A stretch of DNA of 64,000 bases from Desmonostoc vinosum HA7617-LM4 (GCA_019359515.1 JAHHHC010000003.1:124001-188000), one strand, 5' to 3'; positions 1-9,784 are shown, numbered from the stretch's first letter. Notes: a model not told the origin generated them from the sequence alone. Translations and numbers: made by a program.

Positions 1-490
1 CGTCGGGACTATCAAACAACTCCACAACTGGTACACTTGCTTCACCTATAACTGTCACTCGAATCGTATTAGCATCTATATTTGTTACTGTTATCTCAGT
101 AATACCCGCAAGTGGTTTCTCGGAACGAAATGTGAATGCCTCGCCATTCGCTAAACGTAACTGTGCGTTAGGAATATCTGCAATAAAACTATTACCCATA
201 TTCTGATTGGTAATTTGCAGTTGTTGCCCTTGGGATGTCTGTAAAATTACCTCGACGCCTTTGTCGGTGGGATTGGCTTTCACTCCCGTGACTTGCACGC
301 TTGAATCATTCCCAGCTTGAGACAGACAATACCCCACCCGCGCTAACACGCACTGCCTTTGTTTTTCTAAGGAGGGGGTTGGGGAGGAGTTATGATCTTG
401 CGCTTTCGCTGGCTGAACTACCGAAATTATTGCAAATATTAGCAGCCACTCCAGCCTAGAACTGAATATTTTGAATGTTTGCTTGCTCAT
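1..490 (-). CDS. TonB-dependent siderophore receptor, N-terminal part (runs off window)
   Basis: Translating back from the ATG at 488-490 gives an uninterrupted frame to the window edge. It starts with a signal peptide (MSKQTFKIFSSRLEWLLIFA, then a hydrophobic stretch ending near AKA) and continues into an AMIN domain with the same wording as the complete receptor next door (for example NSFIADIPNA, and the run IRVTVIGEAS). In cyanobacteria this AMIN-plus-receptor layout is typical of outer-membrane siderophore receptors that take up ferric chelates with TonB energy. Only about 163 residues are present; plug and barrel lie outside. It is the second receptor in a tandem AraC/receptor array on this strand. 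Confidence 0.85.
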   Translation of the reverse strand, partial: MSKQTFKIFSSRLEWLLIFAIISVVQPAKAQDHNSSPTPSLEKQRQCVLARVGYCLSQAGNDSSVQVTGVKANPTDKGVEVILQTSQGQQLQITNQNMGNSFIADIPNAQLRLANGEAFTFRSEKPLAGITEITVTNIDANTIRVTVIGEASVPVVELFDSPD

Positions 491-610
491 TTCTCTCCCA
501 CACACCGTATGATTACAAATCCCAAATATCTTTAATCAGGATTAATTATCAACAGCATACGGGAATTTGTAGTAAAAATCTTCTCAAGATATATGCCGAA
601 ACGGATTTAT

Positions 611-1624
611 TTAGGTGTTTTTGGCAACAATAAAACTATCTAAGTATTGACTTGGTTGGATGTCAAAGCGCTTTTTAAAAGCCACAGCGAAGCGACTAGG
701 ACAGTTGTAACCCACTATCTTAGCTACCTGCTTTATGGTCATTTGCTGACTCATGAGCAGCATTCTGGCTTTTTCCATACGATGAGCATACAAATAGCCG
801 AATACTGTTGTGTTAAAAACCTGACGAAACCCGATTTTGAGCTTGTAATCGTTTAAACCTACAAGTTGTGCTAATTCTAGCAACGAGGGTGGATTGTCAA
901 AATCGCGGATTAAAATTTCTCTAGCGTGGTAAATTCGGTTAATATCGTCTCCGCGCAAAATGCGCGATCGCATCAGTTCTCGTTCTCCTGCTGTATCGGG
1001 TTCCAGTTTCAATGCCATTAATTCTAGGCATTTAGCTTGCAAGTAAATATCTTTAATTAAACCGTGGAAAGGACAATTAACTATTTGATGCAAAACAATT
1101 TGCATTTCAGGTGTAGTTTGCCCCATGCGAAAGTAGTCGAGAAAGGATATATTGTCAGTCTCTAGATACAACTGAAGTGATTTGGGTAGAAAATCTAAAC
1201 CACTAACTTCATGTTTGCCAAAAAATTGTTGAGGATTGATGCCAACTTCTACAAGTAGCACGCGTTGACCTCCTCGCCAATAAAGTCCACTACCAGGAAT
1301 TCCTTCATCCCAATCAAAATAAGCAGCAATGAAATTTTGTCCCGCAGGTATAATTTCTGACTCATCATCTCCAATCACTGCAAAACTAAATTCCATTAGA
1401 GGCAGGTTATAGTTATTTGTCTCCAGAATTAAATCCTCGGCTAAATCGAACTGTTCTACTAGCAAGTAGATACCTGTGGGGAAAACCATTTGCTGTTCAT
1501 AACCCCGACTTAGCTGTTTAGGATCATCCAACACTGCTTGATACTCGGTTAATGTTGGCTCAGAGATGGGAGTAGCATTTTGCTGTTGCCGATAAGCGTC
1601 TCTTGCTGACAGAAACAGGGTCAT
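611..1624 (-). CDS. AraC-family transcriptional regulator (PchR-like)
   Basis: This 337-residue protein has an unassigned N-terminal sensing half and an AraC-type double helix-turn-helix in about residues 235-330. Key signatures are LLELAQLVGLNDYKLKIGF in the first HTH, then FGYLYAHRMEKARMLL, and IKQVAKIVGYNCPSRFAVAF in the second. Cyanobacterial members of this PchR-like group usually control siderophore receptors and respond to iron-siderophore supply. It lies between two TonB receptor genes, all transcribed leftward, and ends about 120 bases before the partial receptor, which is its likely target. It is a clear paralogue of the regulator at 4642-5667 (shared DNKLKIGFRQVF and TTVFGYL wording). 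The ligand cannot be read from the sequence. Confidence 0.9.
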   Translation of the reverse strand: MTLFLSARDAYRQQQNATPISEPTLTEYQAVLDDPKQLSRGYEQQMVFPTGIYLLVEQFDLAEDLILETNNYNLPLMEFSFAVIGDDESEIIPAGQNFIAAYFDWDEGIPGSGLYWRGGQRVLLVEVGINPQQFFGKHEVSGLDFLPKSLQLYLETDNISFLDYFRMGQTTPEMQIVLHQIVNCPFHGLIKDIYLQAKCLELMALKLEPDTAGERELMRSRILRGDDINRIYHAREILIRDFDNPPSLLELAQLVGLNDYKLKIGFRQVFNTTVFGYLYAHRMEKARMLLMSQQMTIKQVAKIVGYNCPSRFAVAFKKRFDIQPSQYLDSFIVAKNT

Positions 1625-1726
1625 TTTTCTAAGTTATTGATATTTACTCCTAATTATCATATAGTTGACCGAACCATGCAGGAGGCTGAAACTTTGTTTT
1701 CGACTACTCATACACAATCTATTGAC

Positions 1727-1873
1727 ATTAAATAATTCGTAATTCGTAATTCGTAATTCGTAATTCGTAATGACGCTCGCGGACTCGCTACCGCGGCGCT
1801 AACGTAATTAAGTTTTGTATTGGGGTTAAATCCCCATTACAAAACTTGTTGGTTATAGAACCGGGGGACTTAA
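1727..1873 (+). repeat. Dispersed intergenic repeat, copy 1
   Basis: A composite repeat starts with attaaataattcgtaattcg and five or more attcgta units, passes through a GC-rich gacgctcgcggactcgctac block, and ends with accgggggacttaaa. The whole series recurs in inverse orientation at 34602-34837. Its right end reaches the stop codon of the TonB receptor gene. Shorter relatives of the first half occur near 15865-15945, 31920-31975 and 53803-53830. Confidence 0.75.
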
Positions 1874-4434
1874 AACGTATAAGAAATGGTTCCTAATACT
1901 GTTAACGGTGGTTGAGGCATTACCAGGAATCCGCGAGTATTGTAGATATCTGCATTCGTCAGGTTGTTAACGTTCAATTGCACTTTCCAGTTATCGCGTT
2001 TGTAGAAGATGGCAGCATCTGCGCGAAAGTAGCTGGGTAAATCCACATCTGTATTGGGAAGAACTGCTTCACGCTTGCTCACGTAATAAAGTCCTAAACC
2101 AAATCCTAAGCCTTTGAGTGTTCCTGTCTGAAGCTCGTAGCTATTCCACAAGCCAAATTGATGCTTGGCGGAACCAGCAAGTTCATCGCCAACGGGAATA
2201 AACGTATCCTCACTGACAAAGGCATCGGTGTAGGCATAAGACAGAGCTATATCCCAACCATCTATAGGGCGACCAACTAGGTTAAATTCGATACCCTGAC
2301 TTTTTTGTTCTCCGGTTTGAAGGCTGAAGCGATCGTCTTCGGGATCGGTGATCAAGACGTTCTTTTTGGTAATTTCGTAGACGGCGAATGTGGCAGACAA
2401 TCGACTGGGAATGACATCGGCTTTAATACCTGCTTCCAACTGACTGCCTTGCTCTGGCTCAAAGGATTCTCCCGTTCGACTGGTGCCAAAAATTACAGGA
2501 TTAAATGATGAGGCATAGCTAGCGTAGAGTGAGAGCCAGTCAAAGGGTTGATACACTAGACCTACGCGAGGACTGAAGGCTAAATCGGTGTTATCCGTTG
2601 CTAAGGTTTGGTCAAATCCTGAGCGATCGCTCGTATGGGCTAAGTCTAAACGTCCGCCAGCTAAAAGTTTCCATTGTTGCGAGAATGTTACCTGATCTTG
2701 AAAGTAAAAGCTAATGGCGTCTGTTCCGTAGGTGTCTGGGCCAAATTCATCAACAAACGGCCCTTCAGGTTGGGCACCATAAGTGGGATTGAATAGGTCA
2801 ATGGGAGCGATCGCAGAATTGAAAAATTGGTAGTTAAATCGATAACGTAGCAATTCAACTCCCAATAATACTTGATGTGCGACCGATCCGGTTTGAAATT
2901 TACCCGAAACTTCCGTTTGCAGCGTATAGTTCTCTTGCCTCTCATCACTTCTAGAGATGCCGCGATCGACTGTGCGACGGTCTGCTTGTAAAGATTCTGG
3001 TAAAATTGCAAAGACTTCGTTGTTAGCGATCGCTATTGCAAATCCATGGCGTAGTTTCCAGTTTTCACTAAACTGATGTTCTAATACATAACTAGCACGC
3101 CCGTAATTGATAGTGGCATCATTAAAATCGGGTTCCCCTAAAAAGCGGCTAGTGGGAACCTGAAAGATTTCTAGCTCAGCTGGAAAACCGCGATCGAAGG
3201 TGAAGTTGTAGTTTTGATATTCTAAATTGAAGGTCAGTTTAGTTTGAGGGCCAAGCTCAAACGAAAGTGCAGGAGCTACAAAGATAGCTTTGGAGTCAAC
3301 AAAATCCCGAAAGCTACCCGCATTTTCATACGCCAAATTCAGACGATAAGCTGCCGTTTTCCGCTCATTGAGTGGCCCCGAGATATCCAATGTACCTTGG
3401 TAAAAATCGAAACTCCCAATTGTCAGAGCAGGCGAGTAGTATGGTTGTTGGAGTGGTTGCTTACTGACAACATTCACTAAACCACCTGGTTCATTCTGCC
3501 CGTAGAGAACGGATGCAGGCCCCTTGAGAAATTCAATTTGCTCAATCCCAGCAATATTAATCGGATTAGCAAAACTGAATTCTCGAAAACCATCCCGATA
3601 AACATTATCACCGCTATTAAAGCCCCGAATAATAAAATTCGCAGTCGGGGTTCCCCCATAACTCACAAAGGGTTGCACTCCCGGAACGGTATCAGCTACT
3701 TGCTCTACTCGCGTGATTTGGCGATCGTCTAGCAGTTTTCGAGGAACAATCTGAATTGACTGGGGAATATCACGCAAAGAAGTATCAGTTTTAGTAGCCG
3801 TTGATGCTTGTGGTATGAGATATCCGTCCTGCTCACCCGTTACCACCAACTCAATGGCTTGAGCATCTTGAGCTATGGGTTGTTCTGGTTCGGTTTCATT
3901 CTCTAGTTGTTGTGAAGGAGTCGGCTGAGTTTGCGCTTGAGAAGACGTAATTAGTATAAACCCAAATACCAAACCCTCTGAATCGTCAAATAATTCCACC
4001 TTGGGACTACTTGCTTCTCCGATAACTGTCACTCGAATACTACTAGCATCTATTGCTGTTACAGTTACAGAAACAATTCCCTTGACAGGATTTTGAGAGC
4101 GAAACTCTTTACCATCTGGCAGTTCCAAAACAGCATTGGGGATATCTGCAATCAAGCTATTACCTTCAGTTTTCGTAACAGGTTTGAGTGCTTCTCCCTG
4201 AGATGTTTGTAAAACTAATTCAATACCTGTATCTGTGCTATTGATCTGAACACCCGTAACTTTCACAACTTGGCTAACTGGTTGCTGTGCTAATACTTGA
4301 GCCTCATTCTTGACAAGTTCCAGCTTATTTGATGCTTCTGAAAGCTCACTACTAGTAGCAGGTTGTGTCAATATTGCAATCAGAACAAATGCAACACTGA
4401 CTGAACTTATTCCATTCAGCCGCCCATATCTCAT
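1870..4434 (-). CDS. TonB-dependent siderophore receptor with AMIN domain
   Basis: This is an outer-membrane receptor for ferric siderophores. The chosen start (MRYGRLNG) is preceded by GGGGAG at good spacing and opens directly into a signal peptide; a start 13 codons upstream (4473) also exists but would put extra residues before the signal. Domains in order: signal peptide, AMIN domain (about residues 40-160), a Pro/Glu/Gln-rich linker, the plug (LRDIPQSIQIVPRKLLDDRQ onward; FLKGPASVLYGQNEPGGLVN), and a 22-strand-type barrel ending in the aromatic terminus TISYTF. At about 854 residues it has the family's full length. It is flanked by AraC regulators, as in cyanobacterial iron-uptake clusters. 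The siderophore is unknown. Confidence 0.93.
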   Translation of the reverse strand: MRYGRLNGISSVSVAFVLIAILTQPATSSELSEASNKLELVKNEAQVLAQQPVSQVVKVTGVQINSTDTGIELVLQTSQGEALKPVTKTEGNSLIADIPNAVLELPDGKEFRSQNPVKGIVSVTVTAIDASSIRVTVIGEASSPKVELFDDSEGLVFGFILITSSQAQTQPTPSQQLENETEPEQPIAQDAQAIELVVTGEQDGYLIPQASTATKTDTSLRDIPQSIQIVPRKLLDDRQITRVEQVADTVPGVQPFVSYGGTPTANFIIRGFNSGDNVYRDGFREFSFANPINIAGIEQIEFLKGPASVLYGQNEPGGLVNVVSKQPLQQPYYSPALTIGSFDFYQGTLDISGPLNERKTAAYRLNLAYENAGSFRDFVDSKAIFVAPALSFELGPQTKLTFNLEYQNYNFTFDRGFPAELEIFQVPTSRFLGEPDFNDATINYGRASYVLEHQFSENWKLRHGFAIAIANNEVFAILPESLQADRRTVDRGISRSDERQENYTLQTEVSGKFQTGSVAHQVLLGVELLRYRFNYQFFNSAIAPIDLFNPTYGAQPEGPFVDEFGPDTYGTDAISFYFQDQVTFSQQWKLLAGGRLDLAHTSDRSGFDQTLATDNTDLAFSPRVGLVYQPFDWLSLYASYASSFNPVIFGTSRTGESFEPEQGSQLEAGIKADVIPSRLSATFAVYEITKKNVLITDPEDDRFSLQTGEQKSQGIEFNLVGRPIDGWDIALSYAYTDAFVSEDTFIPVGDELAGSAKHQFGLWNSYELQTGTLKGLGFGLGLYYVSKREAVLPNTDVDLPSYFRADAAIFYKRDNWKVQLNVNNLTNADIYNTRGFLVMPQPPLTVLGTISYTF

Positions 4435-4641
4435 ATACTTTTCTCCCCACCTACCACAAGTTGTTATAGACAAATTTTACTAATTAGCTAGTTAAAAGAA
4501 TCTACATAGTTTTCTGGGTACAAATCAACTCAATCACGGAGACTTTGATCCATTGCGGGAGAGTTGGTTTGTAGTTGTGAGTCTATAACGTCCACTGCAA
4601 AGCAGTTTTGGAAATATTGAAAGAAAATTAAAAAGTTAAAA

Positions 4642-5667
4642 TTACTCACATATTTTCTTCCCTGCTTTACATTCAGAGGGACTAACACCAAATTTACGTT
4701 TAAACGCAGCAGCGAAATGACCAGGATTCGCATATCCCACTATATTCGCAACCGCAGCTACGCGCATTTTTTCGTCTTGCAGCAATTGCCTAGCTATTTC
4801 CATACGGTGATTATGCAAGTAACCAAAAACTGTTGTACCAAATACCTGACGAAATCCGATTTTTAATTTGTTGTCATTTATACCTACTTTTCGCGCCAAA
4901 TCTAGTATGGAAGGAGGTTTTTCTTGTTGAAAAATGAGAATATCTCGGGCGCGATGAATCTTCTCAATATCTCTAGGTTTTAGAATTATAGATTTAACAG
5001 ATACATTGCTAATTTTTGTGAGTTGCTCTAATTTCAAAGCAATTAATTCTAAACATTTAGACTCTAAATAAATCTGTTTAGTCATGCCTTGAAATGGACA
5101 ATTAATAATTTGTTGCAGCGGCAAATACATAGCCGAAGTAAGTTGATTATTTTCAATATAGCTTGCTTGACTATTACCTTCGATCAGTTTGATTAAGTTG
5201 GGCGGGAGTTCTTGATTTATACAACGTACAAAATTATGTAAAATTTCGGAAGAATTAAGATGTATATCTACTTTTAAAAAATGCTCGTCTCTAAACAAAG
5301 TATCAACACAAGTATCATAGTTTTGAAACGGTAAATCCCACTGTAAAAAATTTTCTTTGCTACCTCTATTTCTGAAAATATCCAATCGGTTGCAAGTATA
5401 ATTACCTGATAGATTAAAACCAAATTCTATACATCCAAATTCATCTTGTTCGGCTTCGGATACTATTTGCAAGTCTTCGTGATATTTCTGATTAATAATC
5501 AATAGACTAATATCTCGTAATTCAATCGAGCGCTCGTATCCCACACCAAATTTCTCAGGACATGAGTAGACCACATCAAAAGAATCTAAAGAGTCTGGAT
5601 ACTGAACATTTTTACGAATGCCATACCACTTTTGTTGATATTCAGCTTGTGAAATGATGATTGCCAT
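4642..5667 (-). CDS. AraC-family transcriptional regulator (PchR-like)
   Basis: This 341-residue regulator has the C-terminal AraC double HTH (ILDLARKVGINDNKLKIGF; MRVAAVANIVGYANPGHFAA; ending FGVSPSECK) behind an unassigned N-terminal ligand-sensing region. It sits upstream of, and reads in the same direction as, the complete TonB receptor, separated by about 207 bases, so it probably regulates that receptor. It is paralogous to the regulator at 611-1624, so the region looks like two tandem regulator/receptor units, probably from a duplication that has since diverged. No Fur-type box was convincingly visible in the spacer. Confidence 0.9.
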   Translation of the reverse strand: MAIIISQAEYQQKWYGIRKNVQYPDSLDSFDVVYSCPEKFGVGYERSIELRDISLLIINQKYHEDLQIVSEAEQDEFGCIEFGFNLSGNYTCNRLDIFRNRGSKENFLQWDLPFQNYDTCVDTLFRDEHFLKVDIHLNSSEILHNFVRCINQELPPNLIKLIEGNSQASYIENNQLTSAMYLPLQQIINCPFQGMTKQIYLESKCLELIALKLEQLTKISNVSVKSIILKPRDIEKIHRARDILIFQQEKPPSILDLARKVGINDNKLKIGFRQVFGTTVFGYLHNHRMEIARQLLQDEKMRVAAVANIVGYANPGHFAAAFKRKFGVSPSECKAGKKICE

Positions 5668-5753
5668 TTCTGTTTTGAAATTGGGGAGATGAGGGGGAAG
5701 AGAGATTTTTATGCTCTTGTTGTGTGATTGTTCACATCCTCAGTTTTCAGGAG

Positions 5754-6413
5754 TTAATTGTTGGTATGTAGCTGCTTTTGCACCCACAGCCGGAAAGCCT
5801 TGATTGTTGCATTTCTACCTGCTGTCATACTTTGTTCAAGATAGTAAGTAATTACCTCATTCAATGAGAATCCAGGAAAATTTATGCTTTCTTGAGACTC
5901 TATATAATGTCCATCTTGCAAAATATTAATTTGTAACTTACCTTTGTCAAAACGCCAAAGTTCTGATACCTTCAAGGCTTGATAAATATCGGGATGAGTG
6001 CGAGAAGTAATATCTACTTCTAGAGCTAAATCTGGAGGGGGATCTACTGTTAAATCTAATCGCTTTTTCTCTCGAATTCTAGATTCGTTCTGGATATAAA
6101 AACACTGATCGGGTTCTATGCCTTGAGCCATTGCCTGGTTTTTGAAAGTGGTAGAACCAAGGCTGATAAACTCTCTATTCAGTTCTTCAAGTAAAGCTTT
6201 GACTAAATCGCCAATAATTTCTTTATCATATTCATGTTCTGGCAATGGTGCCATAATCTCTAGTATTCCCCTGTCATAGGCAATTCGCGCTCCACGATGT
6301 TCTCCTAACTCCTCTAGAATTGTTTCTAATTCTTGCCAAGTTACATCTTGCAGCAATACTCTTTGTCCTGGTGGAACATGGATGCGCTTTAATTCCAACA
6401 ACATCATCTTCAC
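5754..6413 (-). CDS. Uma2 family endonuclease-like protein (DUF820)
   Basis: The 219-residue product has the Uma2/DUF820 pattern: an N-terminal TWQELETILEELGEHRGARI segment, GILEIMAPLPEHEYDKEIIG, and a PD-(D/E)XK-like core with PPDLALEVDITSRTHPDIYQ followed by LKVSELWRFDKGKLQI. This family is strongly expanded in filamentous cyanobacteria, is predicted to have a restriction-endonuclease fold, and has no established cellular role. It stands alone; about 86 bases separate it from the AraC gene downstream. Two Met codons lie close to the start (MKMMLLELK), so the exact start may be a few residues later. Confidence 0.88.
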   Translation of the reverse strand: MKMMLLELKRIHVPPGQRVLLQDVTWQELETILEELGEHRGARIAYDRGILEIMAPLPEHEYDKEIIGDLVKALLEELNREFISLGSTTFKNQAMAQGIEPDQCFYIQNESRIREKKRLDLTVDPPPDLALEVDITSRTHPDIYQALKVSELWRFDKGKLQINILQDGHYIESQESINFPGFSLNEVITYYLEQSMTAGRNATIKAFRLWVQKQLHTNN

Positions 6414-6817
6414 TCCCAGCCGCTCAACTCTATATTTAGATTACTTCAGTTGACTGATGAGTTACTAAAAATTTTGGTGCTTTTTCACATCAGTAGTGGG
6501 CGTAAACGCTTTGCGGCTTGTCGTTAGGCATCGCCTGCACCACATTGAGAAAAAACCTCCGGAGTTCCCAGAGGTTTCGGTTCCTGATTTAGTTTCCACC
6601 TGCTACTACAATCTGTCTTTGGCCATTTCCTGATTTGGCAGCAGATTATTTTGAATTAATTTAAGTTCCCTGTCCCCTGTTCCCTATCCCAAAGGGGTTT
6701 GTTGACTAATGCAGAAGTCAGAATACAATTGATGGGTGATTCAGACCTATCAAATCAGGACTGGATTTACCATAACCCACTGCTGCTTGCTAAATTCTTT
6801 GTTGATCGTCATTACAC
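6414..6817. other. Intergenic region, no gene seen
   Basis: This spacer between divergent genes has no supported reading frame. It holds a fragment of the GC-rich dispersed repeat (around 6490-6540, cgctttgcggc) and a terminator-like hairpin at 6553-6577. The promoters of the Uma2 gene (leftward) and the isomerase gene (rightward) must lie here, but no clear -10/-35 could be chosen. Confidence 0.5.
6548..6580 (-). terminator. Terminator-like hairpin reading leftward
   Basis: The arms aaacctc and gaggttt pair around an 11-base loop; on the minus strand the stem is followed by a run of T. No annotated minus-strand gene ends here, so it may be a relic or may end an unannotated transcript. Confidence 0.4.
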
Positions 6818-7552
6818 ATGAATGAGCTTTCAAAAATATTTATTGAACCGGAGGAAATTGTTAACTTTCTCAAAAGTGAATTGAATTTGAAGGAAGTATA
6901 CCAAAAAATTTTATTTCAAAGGGTGATACACTACGCTGCCAAGGAACAAGGAATCTTTGTCACGACTGAGGAAATTGAAGCCGAAGCAAATCGCCAGCGC
7001 CGTGAAAAACGTTTAGAAAAGGCCACAGACACACTAGCGTGGTTGGCAGAACAATTGGTGACACCTGAAGATTGGGAAACGGGAATTTGCGATCGCCTGT
7101 TGTCACAGAAGTTAGCCGAAGCGCTGTTTGCTCAAGAAGTAGAAAGGTTTTTTTTTCAAAATCGCCTAGAGTTTGAGCAAGTTCTATTCTATCAAATTAT
7201 TGTTGATTCCGAACAACTTGCTCAAGAAATATATTATCAAATTGAGGAAGATGAAATCAGTTTTTATGATGCTGCTCATCTTTATAATATTAATAATCAT
7301 CACCGTGAGAAGTGTGGTTATCAAGGTAGATTTTACAGATTTGATCTTCACCCAGACATCGCCGCTGCGATATTTAGTAAACAACCAAAGCAATTGATTG
7401 GCCCTATAAAAACTTCTCAAGGCTATCATCTTTTTATGGTTGACGAATTTATACCTGCCGAATTAACTCACAGCAGGTATCAAGAAATACTCAATCAAAT
7501 GTTTCAAAATTGGCTAGATCATGAATTAAAAATTCTTCTAAGTAGGGAATAG
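6818..7552 (+). CDS. Parvulin-type peptidylprolyl isomerase (orphan copy)
   Basis: The 244-residue protein has an N-terminal helical, SurA-like region followed by a parvulin domain (about residues 120-215). The domain is seen in EISFYDAAHLYNINNHHREK, GYQGRFYRFDLHPDIAAAIF and GPIKTSQGYHLFMVDEF. There is no signal peptide, so it should act in the cytoplasm. It is a third paralogue of the isomerases that close the two export cassettes (15018 and 33783), with the same length and layout. It differs in having NHHREKCGYQGR where the others have ...RRxGGYxG. It lies 1.5 kb upstream of cassette 1 and may be a detached member of it. Confidence 0.82.
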   Translation: MNELSKIFIEPEEIVNFLKSELNLKEVYQKILFQRVIHYAAKEQGIFVTTEEIEAEANRQRREKRLEKATDTLAWLAEQLVTPEDWETGICDRLLSQKLAEALFAQEVERFFFQNRLEFEQVLFYQIIVDSEQLAQEIYYQIEEDEISFYDAAHLYNINNHHREKCGYQGRFYRFDLHPDIAAAIFSKQPKQLIGPIKTSQGYHLFMVDEFIPAELTHSRYQEILNQMFQNWLDHELKILLSRE

Positions 7553-9038
7553 GGAATTAGGAATTGTCATGACGCGACGCTCGATGACTCGCTCTAAGCG
7601 AAGCTATGCCGCAGGCTTTACGCTGACGCTCGTACCGACGCTCGATGACTCGCTCTAAGCGAAGCTATGCCGCAGGCTTTACGCTACGCTATCGCTACCG
7701 CTTCGCTAACACTATCGCGGACTCGCTAACGCTACGCTAACGTCATTTGTAATTGATTATTCTCCGCATCTGCGTGTCTCCCCGTCTCCGCGTCGATCAA
7801 AACGCAAAATATTAAAAATCTACACTTGTCAGCCTCCCCCTGTCCCTTTTACCAAACTTAGGCAAAAAGTTGATTATTTTCATCCTCTAGATGGATACTT
7901 ATATTACATATATGTTAGAGATTAATAAATATCAAGTTATACTTCTTGGGATAGAGGTTTAATTAATTAATGCTATCAATATTTTTTGTGTTTACTAAAA
8001 ATTTTAATCATAAGAAATCCTCAAGACAAATTTTTCATTCACTAAAAATTTTTAATAGATAAAGTAATTATTTTCGTTTACAGAATAATTATAAATTTTT
8101 TGTAAAATTATCATTATTTTTTGATGAATATTTCTAGTTTCTGTCAATACCTTTGACTAGATGTAGGAGAATTTTTAAATAAATAAATAACAGTGCATGA
8201 AAAAAACAGTGAGTAACTGTCACTTATTAGCTAAGCTTCTCTATCAGAGAGTTTTTTATTTCTCTCTATCTGCTGATGAGAATATAGCTAATTTTAGGCT
8301 AATGTAAGAAGTAGATTTACACTTATACCTGACCTTGACTGCTCTTAGGTTCCAATTCATGAAAGAAGGTTCAACCTATTTTTAGTAATTAAGACTTAAC
8401 TACCTTACTTTGAAGGTTGACCTATAAACCTGTATTGTAGAGTTCACTCAAGTCCTCAAAATAAGAACCATTAGAAAAATCAGATGTGCTTTCCTGCGAT
8501 CATTACTTAAGGGCGAATGGTCTTAACCAACACTATTGTCACATCAGACTTAAGGAAAGTTAGTCCAATTATTGAGGTCAAATGTAGTGAGTATTACTGG
8601 TTTTAGGTGCTTTACCAGTTACTGCTGTTCATTGTGGAACTTAACAGCAAAATTTTTGCGTATCTTGTCGGGTTGCTAACTACTGCTTGCAAGTGTAAAA
8701 GGGATTAGGTAAGAGCAAAGGAAAAATTATATTTACTGATGGAATTTGCTCTGACCTTTGCCAGTACGCATTTCCAAAGCTGTGGGAGGAACGCCGCTTT
8801 GGCGAAGTGTAGCGAAGCGCCACCTTTGGTATGGCGTGGAACTTTGATGCTCGTTTGCTGTTAGCGTCTCCGATAACAGAGGATTCGCCCTTCGTCGCGC
8901 GATCGCCGTGACCAATTGAACTAACCAACGATGCCTAATTAATTCTGCAACTGTGAATCTTAAGTTATTAAGATTTAGCGATAGTTGCAATGGAAACATT
9001 TATCCACATTTTACAGTTGACGGCAACTGGTAAAAATT
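7553..9038. other. Long gene-free stretch ahead of export cassette 1
   Basis: Nearly 1.5 kb carries no frame with protein-like composition. The first part (7561-7745) is built of GC-rich tandem repeats. The middle (about 7850-8330) is very AT-rich with several small inverted repeats, such as tctctatcagaga near 8238. The last part (8740-8920) returns to GC-rich dispersed-repeat sequence. I looked for a short double-glycine precursor peptide here on both strands and found none I would defend. A long leader or regulatory region for the cassette is possible. Confidence 0.5.
7575..7684 (+). repeat. Tandem copies of a GC-rich dispersed repeat
   Basis: A unit of about 50 bases beginning cgacgctcgatgactcgctc and ending with caggctttacgct occurs twice with almost no change, separated by a few bases. 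The same wording appears inverted inside the composite repeat at 34735-34800. It is non-coding and of the kind that spreads between genes in Nostoc-type genomes. Confidence 0.75.
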
Positions 9039-9638
9039 ATGTCACATTATTCCGGTCAAGACATAGCTTTTGAGAATCTCGATTCACAAGAAGGCAAGTT
9101 TTTAACGTCTTTTCAGCGGAAGGCGCTGCTCAAAAACTTGCAAGCGAATTTACAGCCAGAATATCGTCGGCGGATTGAAATTATGTTGCTGGCTGACATA
9201 GGTAAATCTCAAACCCAAATCTGTGAAATTTTAGGTTGTTCTCAGGAGATGGCACGATACTGGATTGGTATAGCAGAAGCGGGTATGGGGCATAAATGGA
9301 ACGAGCGACCAATAGGCAGACCCAAAACAGTAAATGATCGATATATTGAGCGTTTAAAAGAATTGGTCAGCCATAGTCCACGCGATTATGGCTATGCATT
9401 TAGTCATTGGACAGCTCAATGGTTAAGTAAACACTTAGCGACTGAATTCGCTATTGAAATTAGCGATCGCCATATTAACCGCTTGCTCAAACAAATGGGA
9501 CTTTCTACCAAGCGTAAAAACATTAATCAACCAGAACCTGACCAAACTCAGGATGCGGGGATTACCATCGGCGATTTGCAATCTAATTCCGAACCTAGTC
9601 TGCATTGGTCATTCAATCTGATTCAGACCAATAGTTAG
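9039..9638 (+). CDS. Transposase-like helix-turn-helix protein of export cassette 1
   Basis: This 199-residue protein matches the N-terminal half of IS630/Tc1-type transposases. It has a first HTH (RRRIEIMLLADIGKSQTQIC, then EILGCSQEMARYWI), a GRPKTVNDRYIERL linker, and a second winged-helix-like domain (SPRDYGYAFSHWTAQWLSKH, with DRHINRLLKQMGLS). The DDE catalytic domain is absent, so it can bind DNA at most. It precedes the C39 ABC transporter by about 146 bases on the same strand. A paralogue occupies the identical position in cassette 2 (28574), which argues for a retained role, probably as regulator, and against a random transposon fragment. Function is inferred only. Confidence 0.78.
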   Translation: MSHYSGQDIAFENLDSQEGKFLTSFQRKALLKNLQANLQPEYRRRIEIMLLADIGKSQTQICEILGCSQEMARYWIGIAEAGMGHKWNERPIGRPKTVNDRYIERLKELVSHSPRDYGYAFSHWTAQWLSKHLATEFAIEISDRHINRLLKQMGLSTKRKNINQPEPDQTQDAGITIGDLQSNSEPSLHWSFNLIQTNS

Positions 9639-9642
9639 ATTA

Positions 9643-9757
9643 ACTAATTCGTAATTCGTAATTCATCATTTTGGGGTTTAATTCCCCTTTGTTCATACAT
9701 GACCTTGTCTCAAACAGTCTTTAATTACGAATTACGAATTTATCAACTACGAATTAG
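9643..9757. repeat. Inverted repeat of attcgta units between HTH and transporter genes
   Basis: The segment opens with ctaattcgtaattcgtaatt and closes with the complementary series (aattacgaattacgaattt ... ctacgaattag), so it could fold into one long stem around about 60 bases. It looks like two oppositely oriented copies of the common intergenic repeat. It separates the cassette's first two genes. Confidence 0.6.
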
Positions 9758-9784
9758 ACTTCACACTGTCTTGGAGGTAAGAAA

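Noticed and set aside
2305-3732. Several plus-strand frames inside the TonB receptor gene
   Set aside because: Opposite-strand shadows of a clear full-length receptor.
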